From Thalassovita gelatinovora (GTDB lineage Bacteria; Pseudomonadota; Alphaproteobacteria; Rhodobacterales; Rhodobacteraceae): a stretch of DNA of 64,000 nt. The stretch lies in the NCBI RefSeq assembly GCF_001458355.1, contig NZ_CYSA01000018.1:1-64000 (forward strand). Direction: 5' to 3'. Positions 26,777 through 36,240 of this stretch are shown here, in pieces. The notes under the pieces were generated by a model. The model searched no databases. It saw only the letters and a list, made by a program, of their open reading frames with translations, and was not told the DNA's origin. Each line of letters starts with the position of its first letter. The first letter of the stretch is position 1. The position numbers were made by a program, and so were the translations under genes.

Positions 26777-28327
26777 TTAGAACAGACTGCCCTGTTCCGG
26801 GGGATTCGGTTTGGGATTGGCCGTTTTTCGTGCGGGTTTCTCGGCCAGCGACAACCGGCCATCGGCGAATTCGATTTCAAGATCCTGCGCCTGTGCGGCG
26901 GCTTTCTTGTTGGTGACGACCGCGCCATCGCCGCGCACCACCGCATAGCCACGCTGCAAAGTCGCCTTGTAGCCCAGCGTTTCACGCAGCCGGTCCAACG
27001 CCTCGACCCGGCCCTGCCAATCGGCGGTCTGGCGGTTGGCCACGTCAGAAAGGCGCTTTGACAGCGCGGTGAATTCATCACGTTTGCGGGTCACGTCGCG
27101 TTTCAGCGGTTCGATCTTCAGCCGGTCCGCGCGTCGCCCCAAAGCTTCGCGCTTGGCATCGATACCCCGCTGGAGCCCCGTCGCCAAGCGCGGCGAGAGC
27201 GCCGAAAGGGCGCGTTTTTCCGCTCCGATCCGGCGCGTCAGATTGGCCGGGCGCAACCCGCCGCGAATATCGGACAGCTTCACCTGTCGCAGCTGCACCG
27301 AGCGGATCAGCGCCTGCGGCAGCCGTTCCCCCCAGCCATCAAGCCGCTGGCGCGGGCCGTCCAGCAGCGTGTCGGCACGCGGCAGCGCGCGCGACAGATC
27401 GCGCAGGCGTTGACCACGCTGGCCGACCCCTTGGGTCAGGGACCGGGTCAGCCGGGCCTGTTGCTGATCAAGCCAGCCCAGCAATTCCAACCGCACCGGC
27501 ACCGCCAATTCGGCGGCCGCTGTCGGCGTGGGCGCGCGCATGTCGGACACAAAATCGATCAGCGTGGTGTCGGTTTCATGCCCCACCGCCGAAATCAGTG
27601 GGATGTCCGAGGCCGCCGCCGCGCGGGCCACGATTTCTTCGTTGAAGCCCCAAAGGTCTTCGATCGAGCCACCGCCACGGGCCACGATCAGCAGATCCGG
27701 GCGCGGCAGCGCACCGCCCGGGCTGAGCGCGTTGAAGCCCGCGATGGCGCGGGCCACTTCGGGGGCGCATTTTTCGCCCTGCACCGCGACTGGCCAGATC
27801 AGCACCTTGCGCGGGAACCGGTCGCGCAGCCGGTGCAGGATGTCGCGGATCACCGCCCCCGAAGGCGAAGTCACCACCCCGATCACGTCCGGCAAATAAG
27901 GTAGCGTCTGTTTACGATCTGGCGCGAACAGGCCCTCGGCGGCCAGCAATTGTTTGCGCTTTTCCAGCATCGCCATCAGCGCGCCCATGCCCGCCGGTTT
28001 CATATCCTCGATCACGATCTGATATTTCGACTGGCCCGGAAAGGTGGTCAGTCGACCGGTTGCGATGACTTCCATCCCTTCTTCGGGTCGGGTGGTCAGC
28101 CGTGCGGCGACACCTTTCCAGATCACCCCGGCAATCACCGAACGGTCATCTTTGAGGTCGAGATAGATATGCCCCGAGCGCGGCATCGACACCCGGCCGA
28201 CCTCGCCCCGGATACGGACATGGGCGAATTCGCCTTCGATCATCCGCTTGATCGCGCCGGACAGTTCCGAAACGCTGAATTCCGGGGCGTTTTCACCTTC
28301 GCGGGGATCGTCGATCAGATCGGACAT
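26777..28327 (-). CDS. xseA: Exodeoxyribonuclease VII, large subunit
   Basis: The 516-residue product has an N-terminal OB-fold (about 17-115, FSVSELSGAIKRMIEGEF, VRIRGEVGRVSMPRSGHIYL), the catalytic domain (GVVTSPSGAVIRDILHRLRDRFP, PDLLIVARGGGSIEDLWGFNEE, SAVGHETDTTLID, RAPTPTAAAEL), a long helical region and a C-terminal LQRGYAVV motif. With XseB it degrades single-stranded DNA. The frame is open far upstream because it runs antisense through purD, but homology begins at the ATG at 28327. It is divergent from purD with a 78-bp gap. Confidence 0.95.
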   Translation of the reverse strand: MSDLIDDPREGENAPEFSVSELSGAIKRMIEGEFAHVRIRGEVGRVSMPRSGHIYLDLKDDRSVIAGVIWKGVAARLTTRPEEGMEVIATGRLTTFPGQSKYQIVIEDMKPAGMGALMAMLEKRKQLLAAEGLFAPDRKQTLPYLPDVIGVVTSPSGAVIRDILHRLRDRFPRKVLIWPVAVQGEKCAPEVARAIAGFNALSPGGALPRPDLLIVARGGGSIEDLWGFNEEIVARAAAASDIPLISAVGHETDTTLIDFVSDMRAPTPTAAAELAVPVRLELLGWLDQQQARLTRSLTQGVGQRGQRLRDLSRALPRADTLLDGPRQRLDGWGERLPQALIRSVQLRQVKLSDIRGGLRPANLTRRIGAEKRALSALSPRLATGLQRGIDAKREALGRRADRLKIEPLKRDVTRKRDEFTALSKRLSDVANRQTADWQGRVEALDRLRETLGYKATLQRGYAVVRGDGAVVTNKKAAAQAQDLEIEFADGRLSLAEKPARKTANPKPNPPEQGSLF

Positions 28328-28405
28328 CGGGATTTGCCTGTCTTGTTTCCTGCCTCCAGCCACCTTAGAACGCGTCAAACAGAAGGCCAAGCGGAGAGAG
28401 CCGGT

Positions 28406-29668
28406 ATGAATATCCTGATCCTGGGCAGCGGCGGACGTGAACATGCGTTGGCATGGGCGGTGATGCAGAACCCCAAATGCGACAAGCTGATCGTGGCACC
28501 GGGCAATGCCGGGATCGCCGCGATTGCGATCTGCGCCAGTCTGGACATTCTGAACGGTGCGGCGGTGGTGAATTTCTGCGAAGAAAACACCATCGATTTC
28601 GTCATCATAGGCCCCGAAGCGCCGCTGGCGGCGGGGGTGGCGGACCGGCTGCGCGATGCCGGGGTTCTGGTGTTCGGTCCGTCCGAAGCAGCCGCGAAGC
28701 TGGAAGCGTCGAAAAGCTTCACCAAGGAAGTGTGCGACGCGGCCAAGGCCCCGACGGCCGGTTATGCCCATTTCACCGATGCAGAGGCCGCCAAGGCTTA
28801 CATCCGTGAACAGGGCGCGCCGATCGTGGTCAAGGCCGATGGCTTGGCTGCGGGCAAGGGTGTGATCGTAGCGATGGACGAAGCGACCGCGCTGGCCGCC
28901 ATCGACGACATGTTCGGCGGTGAATTCGGGCAAGCCGGGGCCGAAGTGGTGATCGAAGAATTCATGGAAGGCGAAGAAGCATCGTTTTTCATTCTGGTGG
29001 ATGGCGAAACCTGCCTGCCAATCGGCACCGCGCAGGACCACAAGCGCGTCGGCGATGGTGATACCGGCCTGAATACCGGCGGTATGGGGGCCTATTCCCC
29101 TGCCCCGGTGCTGTCGGATGCCATCGCCGAAAAAGCGATGGCGGAAATCATCAGGCCGACGATGAAGGTAATGGCAGAGCGCGGCACACCGTATCAGGGC
29201 GTGCTTTATGCCGGGTTCATGATCAAGGACGGTCAGCCGCGGCTGGTGGAATATAACGTGCGCTTTGGCGATCCGGAATGTCAGGTTTTGATGATGCGGC
29301 TGGGTGCGCAAGCGCTGGACCTGATGCAGGCCTGCGCCGAGGGCCGTCTGGCCGAGGCGCGGGTCAATTGGGGCGACGATCATGCCGTATCCGTTGTCAT
29401 GGCCGCCAATGGCTATCCCGGCGCCTATGAAAAGGGCAGCGTGATCCGCGGCCTTGATGAACTGCCGGAAACCAGTTTCGAAATGTGTTTCCATGCCGGG
29501 ACCGGCACGAAAGACGGTCAAATCATCGCCATCGGCGGCCGGGTTCTCAATGTCACCGCGCGCGGCGCAACCTTGCGCGAAGCTGCGGACCGCGCCTATG
29601 CGATGGTGGATAAAATAGACTGGCCCGCAGGGTTCTGCCGCCGCGACATTGGCTGGCGTGCGCTCTGA
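28406..29668 (+). CDS. purD: Phosphoribosylamine-glycine ligase
   Basis: The 420-residue ATP-grasp enzyme makes glycinamide ribonucleotide in purine synthesis. It shows MNILILGSGGREHALAW at the start, VIIGPEAPLAAGVADRL, the ATP-grasp lysine motif PIVVKADGLAAGKGV, EEFMEGEEASFF, AQDHKRVGDGDTGLNTGGMGAYSP, and the metal-binding VEYNVRFGDPECQ. The start is set by the preceding GCGGAGAGAG and the family N-terminus; the same frame remains open far upstream without coding signal. It is divergent from xseA. Confidence 0.96.
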   Translation: MNILILGSGGREHALAWAVMQNPKCDKLIVAPGNAGIAAIAICASLDILNGAAVVNFCEENTIDFVIIGPEAPLAAGVADRLRDAGVLVFGPSEAAAKLEASKSFTKEVCDAAKAPTAGYAHFTDAEAAKAYIREQGAPIVVKADGLAAGKGVIVAMDEATALAAIDDMFGGEFGQAGAEVVIEEFMEGEEASFFILVDGETCLPIGTAQDHKRVGDGDTGLNTGGMGAYSPAPVLSDAIAEKAMAEIIRPTMKVMAERGTPYQGVLYAGFMIKDGQPRLVEYNVRFGDPECQVLMMRLGAQALDLMQACAEGRLAEARVNWGDDHAVSVVMAANGYPGAYEKGSVIRGLDELPETSFEMCFHAGTGTKDGQIIAIGGRVLNVTARGATLREAADRAYAMVDKIDWPAGFCRRDIGWRAL

Positions 29669-29773
29669 TCTGTGGGGCTCGGGTGGCCGGTGCAGCAAGC
29701 AATTGCGTCGAACCGGCGACATCTCTATCATGGCAAGTCTTGCAATCCCTCAGGGACCGGAACAGCACGAAAC

Positions 29774-30376
29774 ATGGCGAACCTGATATCAGACGCATAT
29801 GAAACCGGTGACTTCACCAAGCTTATTTACGAATTCGCGCCGGTGGGGCTAGTGGTGACTGAAAACCGGGTGATCCGCGACTGTAACCCGACCTTTGCGC
29901 ACATGTTCAGATACGATCCGTCGGAATTGCGCGACCGAAGCTTTGCGCCGCTTTATCCGACGCAGGAAGAATTCGTGAATATCCGTGATCGCGGCGACAA
30001 GGATTTGCGCAAGAACAATTCCTATTGGGATGAACGGGTGATGATGCGCAAAACCGGCGAATTGTTCTGGTGCCGTGTGCGCGGCCACAGTTTCACCCGA
30101 GAGGATCCGATCCGGCGGGCAGTGTGGTCATTTGCCGATCTGTCGGACACAAGGCCCTATTACCCGCTGACCCGACGCGAACGGGAAGTGTTTTCGCTGA
30201 TCGGCGAAGGCAAGACGTCAAAGGAAATCGCGATCAGCCTTGGCATATCGCACCGCACCGTCGAAGTGCACCGTTCGCGCCTGCTCAAAAAATTCCGCGC
30301 CTCCAATACGGCCGGGCTGTTTCAGTCGCTGGTTTCGATTGGCGGCGAACGTGTCGCCAGCAGCGGCGGTCACTGA
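29774..30376 (+). CDS. PAS-domain LuxR-type transcriptional regulator
   Basis: The 200-residue protein has an N-terminal PAS domain (about 15-120: LIYEFAPVGLVVTENRVIRD and YDPSELRDRSFAPLYPTQEE). A C-terminal LuxR helix-turn-helix follows (about 132-190: LTRREREVFSLIGEGKTSKE, then ISHRTVEVHRSRLLKKF). There is no receiver domain, so control is presumably through PAS ligand or redox sensing. The start at 29774 gives MANLISDAYE; the frame is open 34 codons further upstream. It follows purD by 105 bp and is convergent with the FG-GAP gene. Related PAS-LuxR proteins in Rhodobacterales often regulate photosynthesis or energy genes, which cannot be shown here. Confidence 0.85.
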   Translation: MANLISDAYETGDFTKLIYEFAPVGLVVTENRVIRDCNPTFAHMFRYDPSELRDRSFAPLYPTQEEFVNIRDRGDKDLRKNNSYWDERVMMRKTGELFWCRVRGHSFTREDPIRRAVWSFADLSDTRPYYPLTRREREVFSLIGEGKTSKEIAISLGISHRTVEVHRSRLLKKFRASNTAGLFQSLVSIGGERVASSGGH

Positions 30377-30419
30377 CCCGCCTGAAATCCAATCAAACCC
30401 GTCTCGGCGCCGAAGTTGC

Positions 30420-31171
30420 TCAGTCGTGACAATCCAATGCGCGGGCAAAGCTTCCCGACCCGTCGAAATGCCCAACAGCGCGGGCGACAAGACGCCCCTT
30501 TACCAGCCGAACCGCCATCACATCGCGCCAATCAGCGTCGGCGGTAATAATTTCAGGGCCAGAGCCGCAATCGCGGATACCACCGGAAATATCGGCCTGT
30601 CCAAAGCGGTGATTGGTCAGACCGGCCAGCGATGCAACTTCGGTCAGCCGCCCGGCCTCGAATCGCCAGACCCGCAGCGTCCGGGCTAGGTGCGGCCGGT
30701 CGATATAAGCCAATTCGACCCGGCCATCGCCATCCAGATCGGTGCCGCCCAACGGGGCCAGCCAACGATGGGTCTGGCCAATCGGCGGCGTTGCCGTGAT
30801 CAACCCGTTTTCATCATAGATCACAAGGGACGCGCCGCGCGCGATGTCGGTCTGCACCGCCACGATTTCGGCATCGCCATCAAGGTCGACATCAATCAGC
30901 CGCGGGGCCTGATCTTCGAACACCTGATCGGGGGGTAAAGTGATGCGCAGCTTGCGGCCATCCGCCAACCGGATCTGCAACCCGGCCCATTCCAGCAGAT
31001 CGCCAAAAACACCATGCGCATAGCGCGGCGTCGGATCGACAAAGCGCGCCGATTGAATATCGGCCGCCGCCGGTACCGCCTGCAACGTGGCCCACAGGCC
31101 CAATGACAGGGCCGCGCGGCGGGCAAACCAATGCCACAGGCGCAGCGCAGTTCGCCGCGCCTGCACCGGCA

Positions 31172-31172
<1 letters not shown>
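30420..31172 (-). CDS. Secreted FG-GAP/VCBS-like repeat protein
   Basis: The 250-residue product has a basic N-terminus and a signal sequence (cleavage near AAA-DIQ, about residue 37) followed by a beta-rich domain with calcium-loop-like repeats: LIDVDLDGDAEIVAVQTD (about 91), GGTDLDGDGRVELAYIDR (about 142), and a degenerate third unit GSGPEIITADADWRDVM. This is the D-x-D-x-D-G pattern of FG-GAP/VCBS propeller repeats. Two cysteines near 202 and 248 may bond. Its ATG shares one base with the stop of the ferredoxin gene (TGATG), so the two are translationally coupled, an odd pairing of a cytosolic iron-sulfur protein with an exported one. Confidence 0.8.
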
Positions 31173-31636
<464 letters not shown>

Positions 31637-31672
31637 TCAAACAAGCTACACTGTTGTGAATAAAAAAATGGC

Positions 31673-32224
31673 ATGAGTTATCGAGCAATGCGTATTCTGC
31701 CCTCTTTTCCGGGCCTCGTCGGGGTCTGCGGCCTGCTTGCCGGGTGCGGCGATCCGTTGCCGTTACCGTCGCTGACCTCTGACCCCGAGGTCACGCGGCA
31801 GGTCGAAACCGCGCCGCCCGGGGCCGATCCGAACAGTTGCTGGGGCAAACATGTGGTGCCTGCGATCTATGAAACGGTGACCGAACAGATCATGCTGCAA
31901 CCGGCCGAAGTTCTTGCCGATGGCAGCGTCATCCAACCGGCGATTTATAAGACCGAAGTCCATCAGGCCGTGGTGCGTGAACGCAAGGAAACCTGGTTCG
32001 AAACCCCCTGCAGCAATGACCTTACCGTCGAATTCGTCGAAACATTGCAGCGCGCGCTGAAAGTTCGTGGCTTCTATTACGGTGCGCCAAGCGGCGAAAT
32101 CGATGGCCGGACCCGCACCGCGATCCGCAAGTACCAAAAACCTCAGGGGCTGGATTCGGGAATCCTGTCGCTGGCGGCGGCGCGCAAACTGGGCCTGATC
32201 GCGGTGGAAAATCCCGATGCCTGA
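31673..32224 (+). CDS. Peptidoglycan-binding lipoprotein
   Basis: The 183-residue product has a lipoprotein signal ending in the lipobox LLAGC (Cys25 from this start). A central segment with EVTRQVETAPPGADPNSCWG and a repeated VxPAIYxT pattern (VVPAIYETVTEQ and IQPAIYKTEVHQ) follows. A C-terminal PG_binding_1 domain completes it (about 118-175, FVETLQRALKVRGFYYGAPSG and RTAIRKYQ). It should be anchored in the outer membrane and contact peptidoglycan. An internal ATG at 31688 gives a tidier 20-residue lipoprotein signal and may be the true start; neither start has a clear ribosome site. Confidence 0.82.
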   Translation: MSYRAMRILPSFPGLVGVCGLLAGCGDPLPLPSLTSDPEVTRQVETAPPGADPNSCWGKHVVPAIYETVTEQIMLQPAEVLADGSVIQPAIYKTEVHQAVVRERKETWFETPCSNDLTVEFVETLQRALKVRGFYYGAPSGEIDGRTRTAIRKYQKPQGLDSGILSLAAARKLGLIAVENPDA

Positions 32225-32248
32225 GCCTGCGCTTTGACGCGTGCATGA

Positions 32249-32277
32249 AAAAGGCCGCTTGTGACAGCGGCCTTTTG
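32249..32277. terminator. Terminator hairpin after the lipoprotein gene
   Basis: AAAAGGCCGC (32249-32258) pairs with GCGGCCTTTT (32267-32276) across an 8-base loop. It lies 24 bp past the lipoprotein stop and 21 bp before the convergent degP stop. The T-run on one strand and A-run on the other make it suitable as a bidirectional terminator. Confidence 0.85.
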
Positions 32278-32297
32278 TCGTTTCGGTCGGGGCGGTG

Positions 32298-33716
32298 TCA
32301 GTCTTCCTTGACCGACAAGGCGACAAAGCGCGGTTCACCGGCGCGGCGCACCAGCAGCAGAAGCGATTTGCGACCCGCATCGCGGGCTTCGCCGACCCGG
32401 TCTTCCAGATCCTCGACCGAGGTCAGTTTCTGCTGCCCGGCTTCGGCAATCAGATCCCCGGCGCGCAGCCCCTTTTCATAGGCTTCGGTGGTTTCATCCA
32501 CGTCCAGAACCACCAACCCTTGGGTGTTGGGTTTAAGCTTGAGTTCCTCGGTCAGCTCGTCGGTGACCGGGCTAAGGGACAGACCCAGCATTTCCTTCGG
32601 TGCCGCCGGTTCGGTGTCCTGGGTTTGTGCCGCAGGAATGGCTTCGGCTTCTTCACGCCGCCCCAAGGTGATCTTCAACGTTTCGGTCTTGCCGTCGCGG
32701 AACACCACCACTCGAACCGATTTGCCGACATCGGTATTACCGACCTGACGCACCAGGGCACGGGTATCGGCCACTTCGACATTGTCAAAGCTGGTGATCA
32801 CATCACCCTGCAACATGCCGCCTTCTTTCGCCGGTCCTTCGGGCACATCGGTAACCAGCGCCCCTTTGGTTTTTTCCAGACCCATCGCTTCGGCGACATC
32901 GTCGGTCACGTCCTGAATGCGCACGCCCAGCCAACCGCGGCGGGTTTCACCGTATTCGCGCAACTGATCGACCACCCGGCTGACCACGTTCGACGCCATC
33001 GAAAACCCGATCCCGATCGACCCGCCATTGGGGCTGAGGATCGCGGTGTTCACGCCAACCACGTTACCATCCATGTTGAACAGCGGACCGCCGGAATTGC
33101 CCCGGTTGATCGCCGCATCGGTCTGGATGTAATCGTCGTAGCTGCCCGACAGAGCGCGATTACGGGCCGAAACGATCCCGGCAGAGACCGAAAAGCCCTG
33201 CCCCAGCGGGTTGCCCATCGCCATCACCCAATCGCCGACGCGCGCGGTGTCGCTGTCACCGAAGTTGACATAGGGCAGCGGTTTGTCCGCCTCGACCTTC
33301 AGCAGTGCGATATCGGTGTTGGGATCGGTGCCGATGACGGTGGCTTCCAATTCTTCACCGGAGAAAAATTCGATCACGATCTCGTCGGCGCTTTCGATCA
33401 CGTGATTGTTGGTGACGATATACCCGTCTTCGGAAATCACGAATCCCGATCCCAGCGCCGAAGACCGGCGCGGCCGGTCACCGTCGCGGTTGCGGTCCTG
33501 AAATTCACGGAAAAAATCTTCGAACGGGCTGCCTTCGGGTACGATCGGGTTGGGTCCGGTATTGCCCGCAACCACAGTCGTCGTGGTGATATTGACCACC
33601 GAATCGCTGATCTGGCTGGCCAGATCGGCCAAGCTGTCGGGGCGCGCGGCGGCCTGAAGCGTCTGCGTCAGCATCAGCAGACCGGCGAGTAAACCGACCC
33701 AAAATGCTTTGACCAT
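32298..33716 (-). CDS. degP: Do-family periplasmic serine protease/chaperone
   Basis: The 472-residue HtrA protein has a signal peptide (1-23), a protease domain with an intact triad (His105 in TNNHVI, Asp135 in NTDIALLKV, Ser208 in GNSGGP) and two PDZ domains (about 265-355 and 380-470, the first with RRGWLGVRIQDV). It degrades or refolds damaged periplasmic proteins. The start at 33716 gives the signal peptide MVKAFWVGLLAGLLMLT. It follows hflK, hflC and a DUF2065 gene on the same strand, a common proteostasis arrangement in alphaproteobacteria. The symbol degP is used in the general Do-family sense. Confidence 0.93.
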   Translation of the reverse strand: MVKAFWVGLLAGLLMLTQTLQAAARPDSLADLASQISDSVVNITTTTVVAGNTGPNPIVPEGSPFEDFFREFQDRNRDGDRPRRSSALGSGFVISEDGYIVTNNHVIESADEIVIEFFSGEELEATVIGTDPNTDIALLKVEADKPLPYVNFGDSDTARVGDWVMAMGNPLGQGFSVSAGIVSARNRALSGSYDDYIQTDAAINRGNSGGPLFNMDGNVVGVNTAILSPNGGSIGIGFSMASNVVSRVVDQLREYGETRRGWLGVRIQDVTDDVAEAMGLEKTKGALVTDVPEGPAKEGGMLQGDVITSFDNVEVADTRALVRQVGNTDVGKSVRVVVFRDGKTETLKITLGRREEAEAIPAAQTQDTEPAAPKEMLGLSLSPVTDELTEELKLKPNTQGLVVLDVDETTEAYEKGLRAGDLIAEAGQQKLTSVEDLEDRVGEARDAGRKSLLLLVRRAGEPRFVALSVKED

Positions 33717-33905
33717 ACCATTACGATTGCGGGGAATTGAAACTGCAAGACTGTTCACTCCCTTGACTCCTCTGTTCTGAGTGTTCTGCCCACACCTTCC
33801 ATGCTGGCGGCGCAATGTGCAACTCAATCCGGCTCTCTGCGCGTCAACTGAGCGTGATCATGCGCGCCGGCGCAACCGTCTCGCATGGCGGCGCTGCCGT
33901 CATAG

Positions 33906-33934
33906 CCCCGGACGTATTTGGGCCAAGATGAAAC
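33906..33934 (+). repeat. Short dispersed intergenic motif (CCCCGGA..TATTTGGG..AAGATGAAAC)
   Basis: The sequence CCCCGGACGTATTTGGGCC followed by AAGATGAAAC lies between the DUF2065 stop and degP. A related copy (CGGGAGTATTTCAGGAACG then ATGAAAC) occurs on the minus strand at 9379-9404 between glyS and the dikinase gene. From memory, motifs of this form are frequent in Rhodobacterales intergenic DNA. Function unknown. Confidence 0.4.
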
Positions 33935-33949
33935 AGGGGGTTGGCCGGG

Positions 33950-34144
33950 TCATGCGCCCAGCGTTTTGGCGATCCAGACCAGTAACAGACCGATGGCAAG
34001 CGCCCCCAGCCCGATATTGCGGCGGGTGGTTTCGGGCAGGGCGCGCAGCATTTCCAGCACCTGCACCACAAGCGAAGGGGCCAGCGCATAGGCCAGCCCC
34101 TCCACGATCAGCACCAGCCCGAGAGCCAGAAGCGCGGTTTGCAT
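33950..34144 (-). CDS. DUF2065 small inner-membrane protein
   Basis: The 64-residue product is two hydrophobic helices joined by a short polar turn: LLALGLVLIVEGLAYALAP, then LEMLRALPETTRRNIGLGAL and IAIGLLLVW-like end. EGLxYAxxP and the (L/I)xxxxRxxGLxxxxxGLxLL pattern are the DUF2065 (YjeT) signature. The gene commonly follows hflC, as here, where its start overlaps the hflC stop by one base. Function unknown; position suggests a link to the HflKC membrane complex. Confidence 0.88.
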   Translation of the reverse strand: MQTALLALGLVLIVEGLAYALAPSLVVQVLEMLRALPETTRRNIGLGALAIGLLLVWIAKTLGA

Positions 34145-35025
34145 TACTTCGCCGCCCGGTCCGATTTCAGATAGTCGAAAAATTCGCTATCCGGCGTCAT
34201 CACCATCGATGAATTGCTGCCCTGCAATGCTTTTTCATAGGCCTGCAACGACCGGTAGAAGGCAAAGAATTCCGGGTCAGCACCGAAGGCTTCGGCAAAG
34301 ATTCCGTTCCGCTTTGCATCGGCTTCACCGCGGATCACCTGCGCTTCGCGTTCCGCTTCGGACATGGTTTCGACCACGGTCCGGTCGGCCAGCGCCCGCA
34401 CCCTTTGCGCAGCTTCGTTACCGCGGGCGATTTCGTCAGCCGCTTCGCGTTCACGTTCCGCCCGCATCCGGGCAAAGGTGGCGTTGAGGTTCTGTTCCGG
34501 CAGGTTGGTCTGCTTGAGCCGCACATCGACAACCTCGATGCCCAGACTACGCGCACTGTCGCGGGCCTGATTGCGGATCCGGTTCATCAATTCGCGGCGA
34601 TCTTCGGACAAGATGGTGTCAGAGGTCACCTGATCCGCACCGAGAACTTCGCGGATCTGCGAATTCAGGATCGACCCCAGCCGATCTTCGGCCACCCGCA
34701 CACCACCGACGCCGACAGCTTGCCGGAACTGGACCACATCGCTGATCCGGTAACGGGTAAACGCATCGACCACCAGACGGCGGTCATCGGACGGCGTCAC
34801 CTCGATGGTTTCGGTATCCAAAGACAGAATCCGGTCGTCGTACTTTACGACTTCTTGAATCAACGGGATTTTGAAGCTGAGACCGGGATCTTCCTTCACG
34901 GCCTTGATCTGACCGAATTGCAGCACCAACGCCTTTTCGCGTTCGTCGACGACAAAGACCGAAGACAGAACACCGATCAGGGCAATGACAAGGATCGGGA
35001 TCAATAGAGTCAGTTTCCGCATCAC
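34144..35025 (-). CDS. hflC: HflC, membrane protease modulator
   Basis: The 293-residue SPFH-family protein has one N-terminal membrane helix (ILVIALIGVLSSVFVVDERE) then the band-7 domain (EKALVLQFGQIKAV, LSFKIPLIQEVVKYDDRIL, TRYRISDVVQF) and a long coiled region rich in Glu, Ala and Arg (RAEREREAADEIARGNEAAQ). HflC and HflK form the ring complex that surrounds FtsH and controls degradation of membrane proteins. It overlaps the hflK stop by 4 bp and is followed by a DUF2065 gene. Confidence 0.95.
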   Translation of the reverse strand: MMRKLTLLIPILVIALIGVLSSVFVVDEREKALVLQFGQIKAVKEDPGLSFKIPLIQEVVKYDDRILSLDTETIEVTPSDDRRLVVDAFTRYRISDVVQFRQAVGVGGVRVAEDRLGSILNSQIREVLGADQVTSDTILSEDRRELMNRIRNQARDSARSLGIEVVDVRLKQTNLPEQNLNATFARMRAEREREAADEIARGNEAAQRVRALADRTVVETMSEAEREAQVIRGEADAKRNGIFAEAFGADPEFFAFYRSLQAYEKALQGSNSSMVMTPDSEFFDYLKSDRAAK

Positions 35026-36164
35026 TTGTTCTCCCCTTCGGACCGGCGCAGTTCGTTCAGCGGCAGATAGGGCACCACGCCCTGACCACCACCGGCCCCG
35101 GTCAACGCGCTGTCGAGGATCATTTTATCAACCGACCCCAGCACCTTTTCCATGGTTTCCAGATAGAGACGCTTGCGAGTCACATCCGGCGCCTTGCTGT
35201 ATTCTTCCAGAACCGCACTGAACCGGCTGGCTTCACCCAAAGCATCATTGACGACTTGCGCCCGGTAGGCTTCGGATTCTTCCAATGTCTGCGCCGCTTC
35301 ACCGCGGGCTTCGGCCAGAACGCGGTTGGCATAGGCGTCTGCTTGACGCTGCAACCGGTCGCGTTCCTGTTCGGCGGCCTGCACTTCGCGGAAACTGTCG
35401 ATCACTTCGCGTGGCGGATCGGCCTTTTCCAAGTTCACCCGGACGATGTTGATACCGCTTTCATATTCGTCGAGGCTCGCTTGGATGTTTTCCTTGACGG
35501 TGTCGGCGATGATGCCGCGATCCCGGTTCAGGATCGGCGCTAGGTTGCTGGCCGCGATGATTTCGCGCATCACCGATTCCGATACCGCCTGAACCGTCAG
35601 ACGCGGATCAGCGATGTTGAACAGCAGCTTGGCGGGATCGTTGATGTTCCACACCACCTGAAAATCGATATCGACGATATTCGCATCGGTGGTCAGCATC
35701 AGTCCGGCATCTTGACCTGCCCGCGACAGACCAATGCTTTCGGTCCGTTCCGAGGTCACGTTGACCACTTCGGCGGTCACGATCGGCCAAGGGGCAAAAT
35801 TCAGACCCGGATTGCCGGTGGCATTGTATTTGCCCAGCAGCAATTCAACCGACTGTTCTTCGGGTTTGACGGTATAGAAGCTGCCAAAAGCCCAAAGCGC
35901 GACCAGAACCAGCGCGCCCAGACCAAAGGTGCCCTTGGTCAGTTTCGGACCGCCCGCGCCACCGCCGGACGTCCCGCGCCCACCAGAGCCGCCGCGCCCG
36001 CCCATCAGCACGCGCAATTGTTCCTGACCTTTTTTCATCAGTTCGTCGATTTCGGGAATTTGCGGCCCGTCATCCTGAGGACGACGTCCGCCCCCGTTGT
36101 TGCGGTCATCATCACCGCCCTTATTTCCGCCGCCGCCCCAGGGGCCGCCCGAATTGCCTGCCAT
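35022..36164 (-). CDS. hflK: HflK, membrane protease modulator
   Basis: The 380-residue SPFH-family protein starts with a Gly/Asn/Asp-rich cytoplasmic tail (NSGGPWGGGGNKGGDDDRNN), an IPEIDELMKKGQEQLR helix typical of HflK, and a membrane segment near 80-97. The band-7 domain follows (VKPEEQSVELLLGKY, GLNFAPWPIVTAEVVNV, WNINDPAKLLFNI) with a coiled C-terminal region. It partners with HflC around FtsH. The gene leads hflK-hflC-DUF2065-degP and follows gor by 76 bp. Confidence 0.95.
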   Translation of the reverse strand: MAGNSGGPWGGGGNKGGDDDRNNGGGRRPQDDGPQIPEIDELMKKGQEQLRVLMGGRGGSGGRGTSGGGAGGPKLTKGTFGLGALVLVALWAFGSFYTVKPEEQSVELLLGKYNATGNPGLNFAPWPIVTAEVVNVTSERTESIGLSRAGQDAGLMLTTDANIVDIDFQVVWNINDPAKLLFNIADPRLTVQAVSESVMREIIAASNLAPILNRDRGIIADTVKENIQASLDEYESGINIVRVNLEKADPPREVIDSFREVQAAEQERDRLQRQADAYANRVLAEARGEAAQTLEESEAYRAQVVNDALGEASRFSAVLEEYSKAPDVTRKRLYLETMEKVLGSVDKMILDSALTGAGGGQGVVPYLPLNELRRSEGENK

Positions 36165-36240
36165 TGGCTTTTGAACCTCTCTGTTGTGTCGTTTTACCAG
36201 CTTGCACTTAAACTGTGCAATCTGGCAGAAATTTCAACCG

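Noticed and set aside
27950-28405. Upstream extension of the purD frame
   Set aside because: It overlaps xseA on the opposite strand and has no PurD homology; the ribosome site is at 28392-28401.
28328-29731. Long N-terminal extension of the xseA frame
   Set aside because: It is antisense to purD, which is certain; XseA homology starts at 28327.
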